Positions 39,559 to 48,976 of a DNA stretch of 64,000 nucleotides are shown one piece after another. The stretch's first letter is position 1. Every line of letters starts with the position of its first letter. A program made the translations under genes and the position numbers. The notes beneath the pieces were generated by a model that saw only the letters and a list, made by a program, of their open reading frames with translations, was not told where the DNA came from and searched no databases. This DNA is from Pseudomonas sp. ANT_H12B (GTDB lineage: Bacteria > Pseudomonadota > Gammaproteobacteria > Pseudomonadales > Pseudomonadaceae): NCBI RefSeq assembly GCF_008369325.1, contig NZ_VOBI01000024.1, positions 1 through 64,000 of the forward strand, in the 5' to 3' direction.

Positions 39559-40485
39559 GTGAGCGCTGACTACCCACGCGACCTGATCGGTTACGGCAGT
39601 AACCCTCCTCACCCACACTGGCCGGGCAATGCCCGCATCGCCTTGTCCTTCGTGCTCAATTACGAAGAAGGTGGCGAGCGCAATATCCTGCACGGCGATA
39701 AAGAATCCGAAGCTTTCCTCTCTGAAATGGTCTCGGCGCAGCCGCTGCAAGGCGCGCGCAATATGAGCATGGAATCGCTTTACGAGTATGGCAGCCGTGC
39801 CGGCGTCTGGCGGATTCTGAAACTGTTCAAGGAATTCGACATTCCGCTGACTATCTTCGCCGTGGCCATGGCCGCCCAGCGCCACCCGGACGTGATCCGC
39901 GCGATGGTCGACGCCGGCCACGAGATCTGCAGCCACGGCTACCGCTGGATCGACTACCAGTACATGGACGAAGCGCAGGAACGCGAGCACATGCTCGAAG
40001 CGATCCGCGTCCTCACCGAAATCACGGGCGAGCGCCCATTGGGCTGGTACACCGGCCGCACCGGTCCGAACACCCGTCGACTGGTGATGGAAGAAGGCGG
40101 TTTTCTCTACGACTGCGACACCTACGACGACGACCTGCCCTACTGGGAACCGAACAACCCGACCGGCAAGCCGCATTTGGTGATTCCGTACACGCTGGAC
40201 ACCAACGACATGCGCTTCACCCAGGTCCAGGGTTTCAACAAGGGCGACGATTTCTTCGAATACCTCAAAGATGCGTTCGACGTGCTGTATGCCGAAGGCG
40301 CTGAGGCACCGAAGATGTTGTCGATCGGTCTGCACTGCCGCCTGATCGGCCGTCCGGCGCGTCTGGCCTCGCTCAAACGCTTTATCGAATACGCTAAAAG
40401 TCATGAACAGGTGTGGTTCAGCCGTCGCGTCGACATCGCTCGCCACTGGCATGAAACCCACCCGTACCAAGGGGCTGAAAAATGA
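39559..40485 (+). CDS. puuE: Allantoinase PuuE
   Basis: This 308-aa metal-independent allantoinase of the polysaccharide-deacetylase fold hydrolyses allantoin to allantoate. Visible: the N-terminal DYPRDLIGYGSNPPHPHWPG, GHEICSHGYRWIDYQ (about 114-128), GWYTGRTGPNTRRL and the late SIGLHCRLIGRPARL. I choose the GTG at 39559, because AAGAAGGAAGACTGCA gives a good ribosome site and the frame upstream lacks homology. It overlaps uraD by 4 bp and leads the urate operon. Confidence 0.94.
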   Translation: MSADYPRDLIGYGSNPPHPHWPGNARIALSFVLNYEEGGERNILHGDKESEAFLSEMVSAQPLQGARNMSMESLYEYGSRAGVWRILKLFKEFDIPLTIFAVAMAAQRHPDVIRAMVDAGHEICSHGYRWIDYQYMDEAQEREHMLEAIRVLTEITGERPLGWYTGRTGPNTRRLVMEEGGFLYDCDTYDDDLPYWEPNNPTGKPHLVIPYTLDTNDMRFTQVQGFNKGDDFFEYLKDAFDVLYAEGAEAPKMLSIGLHCRLIGRPARLASLKRFIEYAKSHEQVWFSRRVDIARHWHETHPYQGAEK

Positions 40486-40997
40486 GCCACTTCCAGACAC
40501 TGAAGCCATCGACCCTGAGCCGCGACACCTTCGTTGCCGCTTTCGCCGACATCTACGAACATTCGCCATGGGTGGCCGAGAAGGCCTTCGACCTGGGCCA
40601 GGACGCTTCGATCGACGAGATCGAAACCCTGCACCAGCGCATGAGCGACATCCTGTTGAGCGCCGATCACGAAAGCCAATTGGCCCTGATCAACGCTCAC
40701 CCGGACCTGGCCGGCAAAGCCGCCGTCCAGGGCCAACTAACCGAAGCCAGCACCAATGAACAGGCTGGCGCCGGTATTCACCAATGCACGGCCGAAGAGT
40801 TTCAACGCTTCACCGAGCTGAACGACGCCTACAAGGCCAAGTTCAAGTTTCCCTTCATCATGGCGGTAAAAGGCAGCAACCGGCATCAGATCCTCGCGGC
40901 GTTCGAAACGCGCATTCACAACCCGGCAGATACCGAATTCAAGTGCGCGCTGGCGGAGATCAACAAGATCGCCCTGTTCCGATTACTGACTCTCTAG
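40482..40997 (+). CDS. uraD: OHCU decarboxylase UraD
   Basis: This 171-aa enzyme converts 2-oxo-4-hydroxy-4-carboxy-5-ureidoimidazoline to (S)-allantoin. The catalytic His is His73 in NAHPDLAG. FPFIMAVKGSNRHQIL and the R/E-rich FETRIHNPADTE helix are typical. The start overlaps the puuE stop (ATGA), so the two genes are coupled. The length is normal for the bacterial enzyme. Confidence 0.95.
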   Translation: MSHFQTLKPSTLSRDTFVAAFADIYEHSPWVAEKAFDLGQDASIDEIETLHQRMSDILLSADHESQLALINAHPDLAGKAAVQGQLTEASTNEQAGAGIHQCTAEEFQRFTELNDAYKAKFKFPFIMAVKGSNRHQILAAFETRIHNPADTEFKCALAEINKIALFRLLTL

Positions 40998-41084
40998 CGA
41001 ACTTGGCCCGAGCACCATCAAACGCGGAAGTGCCCAGGGCCCTGCAAGCATCCCAAGCCAACTAATTAAAGGCAGACAAGAAGA

Positions 41085-42080
41085 ATGAAAGCTTACGCCG
41101 TACCTTTCGAGAAGTTCGTCAACCTGGCCGACGCCCGCCTGGGCACCAAGATCATCTCGGTCACCGATGACTGGTTCGCTGATGCCAACCGCCTGTTCCA
41201 GCCAACCCCGGCTGTGTGGAAGGAGGGCGTGTTCGATGACAACGGCAAGTGGATGGACGGCTGGGAGTCGCGCCGCAAGCGCTTCGAAGGCTACGACAGC
41301 GCCGTGATCCGCCTGGGCGTTCCGGGCTCGATCAAAGGCGTGGACATCGACACTTCATTCTTCACCGGCAACTTCCCGCCGTCGGCCTCCCTGGAAGCGT
41401 GCTTCCTGGCCTCGGGCGAGCCGGACGACAACACCCAGTGGACTGAAGTGCTGTCGGCCGTCGAGCTGCAAGGCAACAGCCACCACTACCACGAAATCAG
41501 CAACGACAAAGCGTTCAGTCACCTGCGCTTCAACATCTACCCGGATGGTGGCGTGGCCCGTCTGCGTGTTTATGGTATTCCGTTCCGCGACTGGTCCGCT
41601 GTGGGCGACAACGAGCAAGTTGACCTGGCAGCAGCCCTGAACGGTGGCCGCGCCCTCGCCTGCTCCGACGAACACTTCGGCCGCATGAGCAACATCCTCA
41701 ACCCGGGCCGTGGCATCAACATGGGCGACGGCTGGGAAACTGCACGTCGTCGCACGCCAGGCAATGACTGGGTCATCGTCGCGCTGGGTCATGCCGGCGA
41801 GATCGAAAAAGTCATCGTCGACACCCTGCACTTCAAGGGCAACTACCCGGATACGTGCTCGATCCAGGGCGCGTTCGTGAAGGGCGGCACCGACAGCCAG
41901 ATCGAAACCCAATCGCTGTTCTGGCGCGAACTGCTGCCGGCGCAGAAACTGGAAATGCACGCCGAACACACCTTCGCCGAGCAGATCAAGGCGCTGGGGC
42001 CGATTACCCACATCCGTCTGAACGTATTCCCGGATGGCGGTGTGAGTCGCCTGCGTGTATTGGGCAAGGTCGCTAAATAA
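41085..42080 (+). CDS. alc: Allantoicase
   Basis: This 331-aa hydrolase cleaves allantoate to ureidoglycolate and urea. It is built of two repeated allantoicase domains. The repeats are visible as WMDGWESRRKR (about 55-65) against MGDGWETARRR (about 213-223), and IYPDGGVARLRVYG against VFPDGGVSRLRVLG at the domain ends. An RBS-like AAGAAGA precedes the ATG. It is the third gene of the puuE operon; the 88-bp gap to uraD has no terminator. Confidence 0.95.
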   Translation: MKAYAVPFEKFVNLADARLGTKIISVTDDWFADANRLFQPTPAVWKEGVFDDNGKWMDGWESRRKRFEGYDSAVIRLGVPGSIKGVDIDTSFFTGNFPPSASLEACFLASGEPDDNTQWTEVLSAVELQGNSHHYHEISNDKAFSHLRFNIYPDGGVARLRVYGIPFRDWSAVGDNEQVDLAAALNGGRALACSDEHFGRMSNILNPGRGINMGDGWETARRRTPGNDWVIVALGHAGEIEKVIVDTLHFKGNYPDTCSIQGAFVKGGTDSQIETQSLFWRELLPAQKLEMHAEHTFAEQIKALGPITHIRLNVFPDGGVSRLRVLGKVAK

Positions 42081-42091
42081 GCGCTGAACCC

Positions 42092-42157
42092 CATCGCCAG
42101 CAGGCTGGCTCCCACAGGGAAATGCATTCCAAATGTGAGAGCTAGCCTGCTAGCGAT
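42092..42157. repeat. Degenerate REP inverted pair
   Basis: CATCGCCAGCAGGCTGGCTCCCACAG and the diverged arm GAGAGCTAGCCTGCTAGCGAT lie between alc and the ureidoglycolate lyase gene. They may differentially stabilise the operon mRNA. Confidence 0.75.
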
Positions 42158-42200
42158 AGCAATAGAACCAACAACACAGAATTCGGAAAAGAAGACCAGC

Positions 42201-42704
42201 ATGCGCACATTGACGATTGAACCGCTGACCAAAGAAGCCTTCGCCCCTTTCGGTGACGTGATCGAAACCGACGGCAGCGATCACTTCATGATCAACAACG
42301 GTTCGACCATGCGCTTCCATAAACTGGCGACGGTGGAAACCGCCACGCCAGAGGACAAGGCGATCATCAGCATCTTCCGCGCCGACGCGCAGGACATGCC
42401 GCTGACCGTCAGCATGCTGGAGCGTCATCCGCTGGGCAGCCAGGCTTTCATTCCGCTGCTCGGCAACCCCTTTCTGATCGTGGTCGCGCCACTTGGCGAT
42501 GAACCTGTATCAGGCTTGGTCCGCGCCTTCGTCACCAACGGCAGGCAGGGCATTAATTACCATCGCGGCGTTTGGCACCATCCGGTGCTGACGATCGAAA
42601 AGCGGGATGACTTCCTGGTGGTTGATCGCAGTGGCACAGGCAATAACTGCGATGAGCATTTTTTCAAAGAGGATGAGCGTTTGATCCTCGCCCCCCACCA
42701 ATAA
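42201..42704 (+). CDS. allA: Ureidoglycolate lyase
   Basis: This 167-aa cupin-fold lyase splits ureidoglycolate into glyoxylate and urea, closing the pathway. It starts MRTLTIEPLTKEAFAPFGDVI. Typical blocks follow: DHFMINNGSTMRFHKL, MLERHPLGSQAFIPL (about 72-86) and NYHRGVWHHPVLTI. The ATG at 42201 gives the conserved start; the longer frame to 42135 reads through the REP and is rejected. Confidence 0.94.
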   Translation: MRTLTIEPLTKEAFAPFGDVIETDGSDHFMINNGSTMRFHKLATVETATPEDKAIISIFRADAQDMPLTVSMLERHPLGSQAFIPLLGNPFLIVVAPLGDEPVSGLVRAFVTNGRQGINYHRGVWHHPVLTIEKRDDFLVVDRSGTGNNCDEHFFKEDERLILAPHQ

Positions 42705-42754
42705 GAGAAGGTCTGATCACTCGACAACAGAGTGACAGGCGAGAGGTAAAGACT

Positions 42755-44056
42755 GTGGAAGCACATCTGTTGGAATGGCTGAACCTGAGCGTGCGTTGGG
42801 TTCACATGATTACTGGCGTGGCCTGGATCGGCGCGTCGTTCTATTTCGTCTGGCTGGAAAACAACCTCAATCGGGTCAACCCGAAAAGTGGTCTGGCGGG
42901 CGACTTGTGGGCGATTCATGGCGGCGGTATCTATCACCTGGAAAAATACAAACTGGCCCCACCGACCATGCCGGACAACCTGCACTGGTTCAAATGGGAA
43001 GCCTACTTCACCTGGCTGTCGGGGGTCGCGCTGCTGTGCGTGGTGTTCTACTCCAACCCGACGCTGTACCTGCTGGCACCGGGCAGCAGCCTGTCCGGCC
43101 CTGAAGGTGTTGCCCTGGGCATCGCCTCGTTGTTCGTCGGCTGGTTCGTCTACTCCTTCCTCTGCGACTCGGCCCTGGGCAAACGCCCAGCCCTGCTTGG
43201 TTTTATCCTGTTCGTGCTGATCATTGGCGCCGCTTACGGCTTCAGCAAAGTGTTCAGCGGTCGTGGTGCGTACCTGCACGTCGGCGCGATCATCGGCACC
43301 ATCATGGTCGGCAACGTGTTCCGCATCATCATGCCGGCACAACGTGCACTGGTTGCAGCGATTGCCGAAAACCGTACGCCCGACCCGGCACTGCCGGCCA
43401 AAGGCCTGCTGCGTTCGCGTCACAACAACTACTTCACCTTGCCGGTGCTGTTCATCATGATCAGCAACCACTTCCCGAGCACCTACGGCAGCCAATACAA
43501 CTGGCTGATCCTGGCCGGGATCGCGGTGCTGGCGGTGTTGGTGCGTCACTACTTCAACACCCGTCACGACAGCCACAAGTATGCCTGGACCTTGCCCGTG
43601 GCCGCAGTGGGCATGATTTGCCTGGCTTACGTATCCGGTCCGAAGCCGATGTCCAGCGCCCCTGAAGTGGCCAGCGCATCAGCGAAGATCGAATACCAGC
43701 CACAGCCGGAAACCGCATTGGGCGGTGGTCTGAAACCGGCCGAAGCCAAACCTGCGCAGGCATCAGCCGCACCGGCCCAGGCGTCCAACGCCGGTCCGAG
43801 TTTCGACAAGGTGCACAGCGTGATCCAGGAACGTTGCTCGGTCTGCCATTCGGCCAAACCAACCAGCCCGCTGTTCAGTGCTGCGCCAGCTGGCGTGATG
43901 TTCGATACCCCCGAGCAGATCAAGCTCCAGGCCCCGCGCATTCAGGCCCAGGCCGTTGCCAGCCAGATCATGCCATTGGGCAACATCACCCAGATGACCC
44001 AGCAGGAGCGTGATCTGATCGGGGCGTGGATTGTTCAGGGAGCTCCCACCAATTAA
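42755..44056 (+). CDS. puuD: Membrane urate hydroxylase PuuD (urate oxidase-cytochrome c fusion)
   Basis: This 433-aa enzyme oxidises urate to 5-hydroxyisourate and passes electrons to its own heme, unlike soluble uricase or FAD-linked HpxO. The N-terminal integral domain has about eight helices (GVAWIGASFYFVWLENNLNR at the start). A Pro/Ala linker (about 320-350) joins a C-terminal cytochrome c domain with CSVCH (about 370). It starts at GTG (42755) after GAGAGGTAAAGACT. It sits within the allantoin operon, so one transcript covers urate to glyoxylate. Confidence 0.94.
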   Translation: MEAHLLEWLNLSVRWVHMITGVAWIGASFYFVWLENNLNRVNPKSGLAGDLWAIHGGGIYHLEKYKLAPPTMPDNLHWFKWEAYFTWLSGVALLCVVFYSNPTLYLLAPGSSLSGPEGVALGIASLFVGWFVYSFLCDSALGKRPALLGFILFVLIIGAAYGFSKVFSGRGAYLHVGAIIGTIMVGNVFRIIMPAQRALVAAIAENRTPDPALPAKGLLRSRHNNYFTLPVLFIMISNHFPSTYGSQYNWLILAGIAVLAVLVRHYFNTRHDSHKYAWTLPVAAVGMICLAYVSGPKPMSSAPEVASASAKIEYQPQPETALGGGLKPAEAKPAQASAAPAQASNAGPSFDKVHSVIQERCSVCHSAKPTSPLFSAAPAGVMFDTPEQIKLQAPRIQAQAVASQIMPLGNITQMTQQERDLIGAWIVQGAPTN

Positions 44057-44067
44057 TCGTTGAAAAG

Positions 44068-44132
44068 CATCGCAGGCAAGCCAGCTCCCACAGGTTTTAG
44101 GTGATCCCTGTGGGAGCGGGCTTGCCCGCGAT
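44068..44132. repeat. REP inverted pair
   Basis: CATCGCAGGCAAGCCAGCTCCCACAGG and CCTGTGGGAGCGGGCTTGCCCGCGAT in the puuD-permease gap. Confidence 0.85.
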
Positions 44133-44195
44133 TGGCCGCGCTGCGGTCTACCTGACGCACAAAATCACAAGAATAAAAAAGATCCGAGGTGTTGC

Positions 44196-45554
44196 ATGTC
44201 CGAGCTATCCGAAGCACGCATCCCCGACGCACCCGCTATTCAACGCTTGCCCCTTTTGCAACTGATCCTGGTCGGTCTGCAACACGTTCTGCTGATGTAC
44301 GGCGGAGCCATCGCGGTGCCGCTGATCATCGGACAGGCCGCTGGCCTGAGTCGTGAAGAAATCGCCTTCCTGATCAACGCCGACCTGCTGGTTGCCGGGA
44401 TCGCCACCATCGTGCAATCAATGGGTATCGGCCCGATGGGCATCCGCATGCCGGTGATGATGGGCGCCAGTTTCGCCGCCGTCGGCAGCATGGTCGCCAT
44501 GGCCGGCATGCCTGGCATCGGTATGCAGGGGATCTTCGGTGCGACCATCGCCGCCGGGTTCTTCGGCATGATCATCGCGCCGTTCATGTCCAGAGTTGTG
44601 CGCTTCTTCCCGCCTCTGGTGACTGGCACGGTCATCACCTCGATCGGTTTGTCGCTGTTCCCCGTGGCCGTTAACTGGGCCGGCGGCGGTGCTGGCGCCG
44701 TTCAATTCGGTTCACCGATTTACCTGGCCATCGCCGCGCTGGTGTTGGCAACCATCCTGTTGGTCCATCGCTTCATGCGCGGTTTCTGGGTCAACATTTC
44801 CGTGCTGATCGGCATGTGCCTGGGCTACATCGTCTGCGGCCTGATCGGCATGGTCGACCTCAGCGGCATGGCTCAGGCGCCGTGGCTGCAATTCGTGACC
44901 CCGTTGCATTTCGGCATGCCGAAGTTCGAGCTCGCACCGATCCTGTCCATGTGCCTGGTGGTGGTGATCATCTTCGTCGAGTCCACCGGGATGTTCCTGG
45001 CGCTGGGCAAAATCACCGGCCAGGACGTCTGCCCACGGATGCTGCGTCGCGGTTTGTTGTGTGATGCCGGCGCCTCGTTCTTCGCCGGTTTCTTCAACAC
45101 CTTCACCCACTCCTCTTTCGCGCAGAACATCGGCCTCGTGCAGATGACCGGCGTGCGTTGCCGCTCGGTGACCATCGTTGCTGGCGGTTTGCTGGTGGTG
45201 TTGAGTTTGTTGCCGAAAGCGGCGTTTCTGGTGGCATCGATTCCACCCGCCGTACTGGGCGGCGCGGCGATTGCGATGTTCGGGATGGTCGCCGCCACCG
45301 GCATCAAGATTCTTCAGGAAGCCGACATCGGTGACCGTCGCAACCAGTTGCTGGTGGCGGTGAGCATCGGCATGGGGCTGATCCCGGTGGTCCGTCCGGA
45401 ATTCTTCGCCCACCTTCCGATGTGGATGAGCCCGATCACCCACAGTGGAATCGCCATGGCCACGCTGAGTGCGCTGTCGCTCAACCTGCTGTTCAACATC
45501 CTCGGCGGCGCCGAACGCGCGGCCATCAACGACTGCCACGCCCACCCGCACTAA
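44196..45554 (+). CDS. NCS2 urate/xanthine permease (UacT/PucJ-like)
   Basis: This 452-aa proton-coupled permease of the NAT/NCS2 family has about 14 helices. The NAT motif reads QNIGLVQMTGVRCR (about 309-322), with the carboxylate region FVESTGMF (about 264-271) that helps bind the purine ring. The position in the urate operon points to urate or xanthine as substrate. It is distinct from the AzgA-type permease upstream. A REP follows the stop. Confidence 0.9.
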   Translation: MSELSEARIPDAPAIQRLPLLQLILVGLQHVLLMYGGAIAVPLIIGQAAGLSREEIAFLINADLLVAGIATIVQSMGIGPMGIRMPVMMGASFAAVGSMVAMAGMPGIGMQGIFGATIAAGFFGMIIAPFMSRVVRFFPPLVTGTVITSIGLSLFPVAVNWAGGGAGAVQFGSPIYLAIAALVLATILLVHRFMRGFWVNISVLIGMCLGYIVCGLIGMVDLSGMAQAPWLQFVTPLHFGMPKFELAPILSMCLVVVIIFVESTGMFLALGKITGQDVCPRMLRRGLLCDAGASFFAGFFNTFTHSSFAQNIGLVQMTGVRCRSVTIVAGGLLVVLSLLPKAAFLVASIPPAVLGGAAIAMFGMVAATGIKILQEADIGDRRNQLLVAVSIGMGLIPVVRPEFFAHLPMWMSPITHSGIAMATLSALSLNLLFNILGGAERAAINDCHAHPH

Positions 45555-45573
45555 CACACTAAAGCCACAAAAA

Positions 45574-45666
45574 CCTGTGGGAGCGAGCCTGCTCGCGAAA
45601 GCGGTTTATCAGTCAACAGTGATGTTGAAACCGATGACCCCTTCGCGAGCAGGCTCACTCCCACAG
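45574..45666. repeat. REP inverted pair
   Basis: CCTGTGGGAGCGAGCCTGCTCGCGAA and CTTCGCGAGCAGGCTCACTCCCACAG, of the GAGCCTGCTC subtype, between the permease and the first OmpK gene. Confidence 0.88.
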
Positions 45667-45712
45667 TGGAAACCCCTGCGCCTCAAACAATAAAAACAAG
45701 AGGGAGCAACAG

Positions 45713-46498
45713 ATGATTCGGACACAAACCAACATGCTGTTAGGCGGTGGTCTATTGGCCGCCAGTCAGGCCATGGCCGGCGATTTACTGCTGTGGCAGA
45801 CCAACAGCCTGAGCTATCTGTATGGCAAGGATTTCGCGGTCAACCCGTCGATCCAGCAGACGATAACCTTTGAGCACGCCGACCGCTGGAAGTACGGCGA
45901 CAACTTCCTGTTCGTCGACAGCACCTACTACAACGGCGACAAAGACCGGAACAAGGGCGTTCACGCCTATTACGGCGAGTTCAGTCCGCGCCTCTCCTTC
46001 GGCAAAATCCTCGACCGCCGTTTCGAATTCGGCCCGATCAAGGATGTGTTGCTGGCCATGACCTACGAGAATGGCGAAGACGACACCGAGGCCTATCTGA
46101 TCGGCCCCGGTTTCGACCTCGCAGTACCGGGCTTCAATTTTTTCACCTTGAACTTCTACTATCGCCAGACCGAAGGTTCGCGCCCCGGCGACGATGTCTG
46201 GCAGATCACGCCGGCCTGGTCCTACACCCTGCCATTGGGCAACTCGAACCTGTTGATCGACGGCTACATCGACTGGGTCGTGGATAACGACCAGAACTCA
46301 CAGGGCACCTACCACGCCAACTTGCACGTGAACCCGCAGATCAAATATGACCTGGGCACGGCCTTGGGCTGGCGGGAGAAACAGGTGTACGTCGGCGTCG
46401 AATACAGCTACTGGAAAGACAAGTACGGCATCGAAAACAACGGCAACCTCGACACCAATGAAAACACCACCAGCCTGCTGGTGAAGGTGCATTTCTAA
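45713..46498 (+). CDS. Tsx/OmpK family outer-membrane channel, copy 1
   Basis: This 261-aa outer-membrane beta-barrel has a signal peptide (about 1-22, ending AMA/GD), alternating strands and a C-terminal Phe in LLVKVHF. It resembles the nucleoside-specific channel Tsx/OmpK: LLLWQTNSLSYLYGKDF and FEHADRWKYGDNFLFVD near the N-terminus. It would let purines or nucleosides cross the outer membrane to feed the permeases. RBS GAGGGAGCAACAG. A second close copy follows. Confidence 0.88.
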   Translation: MIRTQTNMLLGGGLLAASQAMAGDLLLWQTNSLSYLYGKDFAVNPSIQQTITFEHADRWKYGDNFLFVDSTYYNGDKDRNKGVHAYYGEFSPRLSFGKILDRRFEFGPIKDVLLAMTYENGEDDTEAYLIGPGFDLAVPGFNFFTLNFYYRQTEGSRPGDDVWQITPAWSYTLPLGNSNLLIDGYIDWVVDNDQNSQGTYHANLHVNPQIKYDLGTALGWREKQVYVGVEYSYWKDKYGIENNGNLDTNENTTSLLVKVHF

Positions 46499-46873
46499 GA
46501 TGGCCCGCAACCGTGCTTCAAACCTGTCGTCGATGCGCTGTTGCGGGGCACTTGAGACCTGGCCAAGGAGTCAGTATTCTCCGCGGCCGCCCGAATCTGG
46601 TCTAAAAAAAAGCCCGGATTTAATTCCTGACCAGAAAGCCAACTTATCCCGGCTCTGGACAGTACCAAGGCACTCCAAAACCCCTCTCAATCGACTGCTT
46701 TCGAGCAGCCGAACGGGAGTTTTTTTGTTTTTTAAAAGCCTTGGCGCAGCTCTTGCTAACAGCACTGAAGCTGACCGGTTGGATGATTTTTTACAGCTAC
46801 AGAAAAAGGCGCCACACCAGAGCGCCGACCTTAAAAAAATAACGTGGAACACCTACTTTTTGGGAGCAACCGA
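46499..46873. other. Gene-free region before the second OmpK gene
   Basis: A 375-bp gap with no gene. It holds the hairpin CTGCT-TTCG-AGCAG (46693-46706) followed by CCGAACGGGAGTTTTTTTG, a possible terminator or attenuator, and then AT-rich DNA before the second copy. So the second copy probably has its own promoter. Confidence 0.45.
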
Positions 46874-47659
46874 ATGAAACGTACGTGCACTAGCCTGATG
46901 CTGGCGGGATCCTTGCTGGCCGGGGGCCAGGCCATGGCCGGCGACTTGCTGCAATGGCAGAACAACAGCCTGACCTACCTGTATGGCAAGGACTTCCAGG
47001 TCAACCCGCGCATTCAGCAGACGGTGACCTTCGAACATGCCGATGGCTGGAAATATGGCGACAACTTCGTGTTCGTCGACAAGATCTTCTACAACGGCAA
47101 GGAAGATTCCTTCGCCGGTGAGAACACCTATTACGGTGAAATCAGCCCGCGCCTTTCGTTCGGCAAGATCTTCGATCAAAAACTCGCGTTCGGCCCGATC
47201 AAAGACGTGTTGCTGGCCATGACGTACGAGTTCGGTGAAGACGATACCGAGTCGTACCTGATCGGCCCTGCTTTTGACCTGGCGATCCCGGGCTTCGATT
47301 ACTTCCAGCTGAACTTCTACAACCGTCATACCGAAGGCGACCGCCCCGGTGACAATATCTGGCAGGTCACGCCGGTCTGGTCCTACACCGTCCCGGTGGG
47401 TGATTCGAACATCCTGATCGACGGTTTCATGGACTGGGTGGTCGACAACGACGTCAACAAAAAAGGCGAATACCACGCCAACCTGCACTTCAATCCGCAG
47501 GTCAAATACGACTTGGGCAAGGCGCTGAACCTTGGCGAAAAGCAGTTGTACGTCGGCGTCGAGTATGACTACTGGAAAAACAAGTACGGCATCGAAGACA
47601 GCCAGGGTTTCAAGACTGATCAGAGCGTGACCAGCTTCCTGGTCAAGGTTCACTTCTGA
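46874..47659 (+). CDS. Tsx/OmpK family outer-membrane channel, copy 2
   Basis: This 261-aa outer-membrane channel is closely similar to the preceding copy over its whole length, with the same LLQWQNNSLTYLYGKDF and FEHADGWKYGDNFVFVD blocks. It has a signal peptide (about 1-23). The ATG at 46874 follows GGGAGCAACCGA. The tandem pair suggests a duplication followed by divergence; the two may differ in purine preference. A separate promoter region lies upstream. Confidence 0.88.
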   Translation: MKRTCTSLMLAGSLLAGGQAMAGDLLQWQNNSLTYLYGKDFQVNPRIQQTVTFEHADGWKYGDNFVFVDKIFYNGKEDSFAGENTYYGEISPRLSFGKIFDQKLAFGPIKDVLLAMTYEFGEDDTESYLIGPAFDLAIPGFDYFQLNFYNRHTEGDRPGDNIWQVTPVWSYTVPVGDSNILIDGFMDWVVDNDVNKKGEYHANLHFNPQVKYDLGKALNLGEKQLYVGVEYDYWKNKYGIEDSQGFKTDQSVTSFLVKVHF

Positions 47660-47682
47660 TCTGGCGGCGTCTGTAAGGACGC

Positions 47683-47749
47683 CATCGCGAGCAGGCTCGC
47701 TCCCACATTGAAATGCATTTCAACTGTGGGAGCGAGCCTGCTCGCGAAT
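47683..47749. repeat. REP inverted pair
   Basis: CATCGCGAGCAGGCTCGCTCCCACA and TGTGGGAGCGAGCCTGCTCGCGAATG, between the second OmpK gene and the convergent patatin gene. Confidence 0.9.
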
Positions 47750-47768
47750 GGCCGCAACACAAAAAATC

Positions 47769-48941
47769 TCAAGCCGAAACCACAGTCTCCGCCAACCCGA
47801 GGAACCGGCATAGCTCCCCGCGCTTGGCCAATGCATCCCGCCGTCCCAGATCAATCAACTCGCTGCAATACCCCGCCTCGAACAGCAGATAACTCAATAC
47901 CCCCGCCCCGCTCGTTTTGGTCGCCCCCGGCCCGCGCAGAAACAGGCGCAGCGCTGCTGGCAATTCCTGCCGGTGCCGCGCCGCAATTTCATCGATAGGC
48001 TGACTCGGCGAAATCACCAGTACTTCCACTGGCGCAACCCCAAGTGCACGGGTCGGCGTGCCATCGGGCAGCAGATGACTGAACTGATTCAGACGCTGCA
48101 GCAACTCGATGTCACTTTCCAGGCTGTCGATGAACGTACTGTTGAGCATGTGCCCGCCGATTTGCGCCAGGGTCGGCTGCTGACCGGTGTAAGCGCGTTG
48201 CAGCGGTTGTTCGGGGTCGACGCCGCGAGGGTTGCCGCTGACGCCCACCACCAAAACGCGGTTGGCACCCAGGTGCAGGGCCGGACTGATCGGTGCCGAT
48301 TGGCGTACCGCGCCGTCGCCGAAATACTCCTCGCCGATTTTCACCGGAGCGAACAGCAATGGAATGGCGGAACTGGCGAGCAGATGTTCGACGCTTAATT
48401 GGGTCGGAACGCCAATACGTCGATGACGCAACCAGGCGTCGATAGCGCCGCCGCCCTGATAGAACGTGACGGCCTGACCGGACTCGTAACCGAACGCCGT
48501 GACCGCCACAGCCTGCAACTGTTTTTGAGCGATGGCCTCATCGATGCCGGTCATCTGCAGTTTGTCGTTGAGCAATCCGCGCAGCGGCGAACTGTTGAGC
48601 AAGGCCACCGGCACCTGAGCGCCAATGCCCAGCAAGCTGTGGCTGACGAAGCGACTGGCCTGATGGATAACGCCCGGCCAGTCGCTGCGCAACACCAGAT
48701 GACTGCGAAAGCCCTGCCAGAAGGCTGTCAGACGCTCGATGGCGCCACGAAAATCCATCGCCCCACTGGCGAGGCTGACCGCGTTGATCGCGCCGGCCGA
48801 GGTGCCGACGATCACCGGGAACGGATTGCTGGAGCCCACCGGTAACAGCTCGGCAATCGCCGCCAGCACGCCTACCTGATAGGCCGCCCGAGCCCCGCCA
48901 CCGGAAAGAATCAATCCTGTAACCGGTTCAGCAGAACTCAT
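47769..48941 (-). CDS. Patatin-like phospholipase
   Basis: This 390-aa lipid acyl hydrolase is of the patatin/RssA type. The Ser-Asp dyad is GTSAGA with Ser48 and DGA with Asp209. The oxyanion loop is GGGARAAYQVGVL (about 14-26). It has no signal peptide, so it is probably cytoplasmic or peripheral. The substrate is likely a phospholipid or acyl glyceride. Monocistronic and 35 bp upstream of the acyltransferase gene, both on the minus strand. Confidence 0.88.
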   Translation of the reverse strand: MSSAEPVTGLILSGGGARAAYQVGVLAAIAELLPVGSSNPFPVIVGTSAGAINAVSLASGAMDFRGAIERLTAFWQGFRSHLVLRSDWPGVIHQASRFVSHSLLGIGAQVPVALLNSSPLRGLLNDKLQMTGIDEAIAQKQLQAVAVTAFGYESGQAVTFYQGGGAIDAWLRHRRIGVPTQLSVEHLLASSAIPLLFAPVKIGEEYFGDGAVRQSAPISPALHLGANRVLVVGVSGNPRGVDPEQPLQRAYTGQQPTLAQIGGHMLNSTFIDSLESDIELLQRLNQFSHLLPDGTPTRALGVAPVEVLVISPSQPIDEIAARHRQELPAALRLFLRGPGATKTSGAGVLSYLLFEAGYCSELIDLGRRDALAKRGELCRFLGLAETVVSA

Positions 48942-48976
48942 CGCAACACTCCATGGTGCTTAAAGGGATCAGTGAT

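Noticed and set aside
42557..43576. A 339-codon minus-strand frame over puuD
   Set aside because: PuuD has clear homology and heme motif on the plus strand; the antisense frame has low-complexity Gln/His/Arg content.
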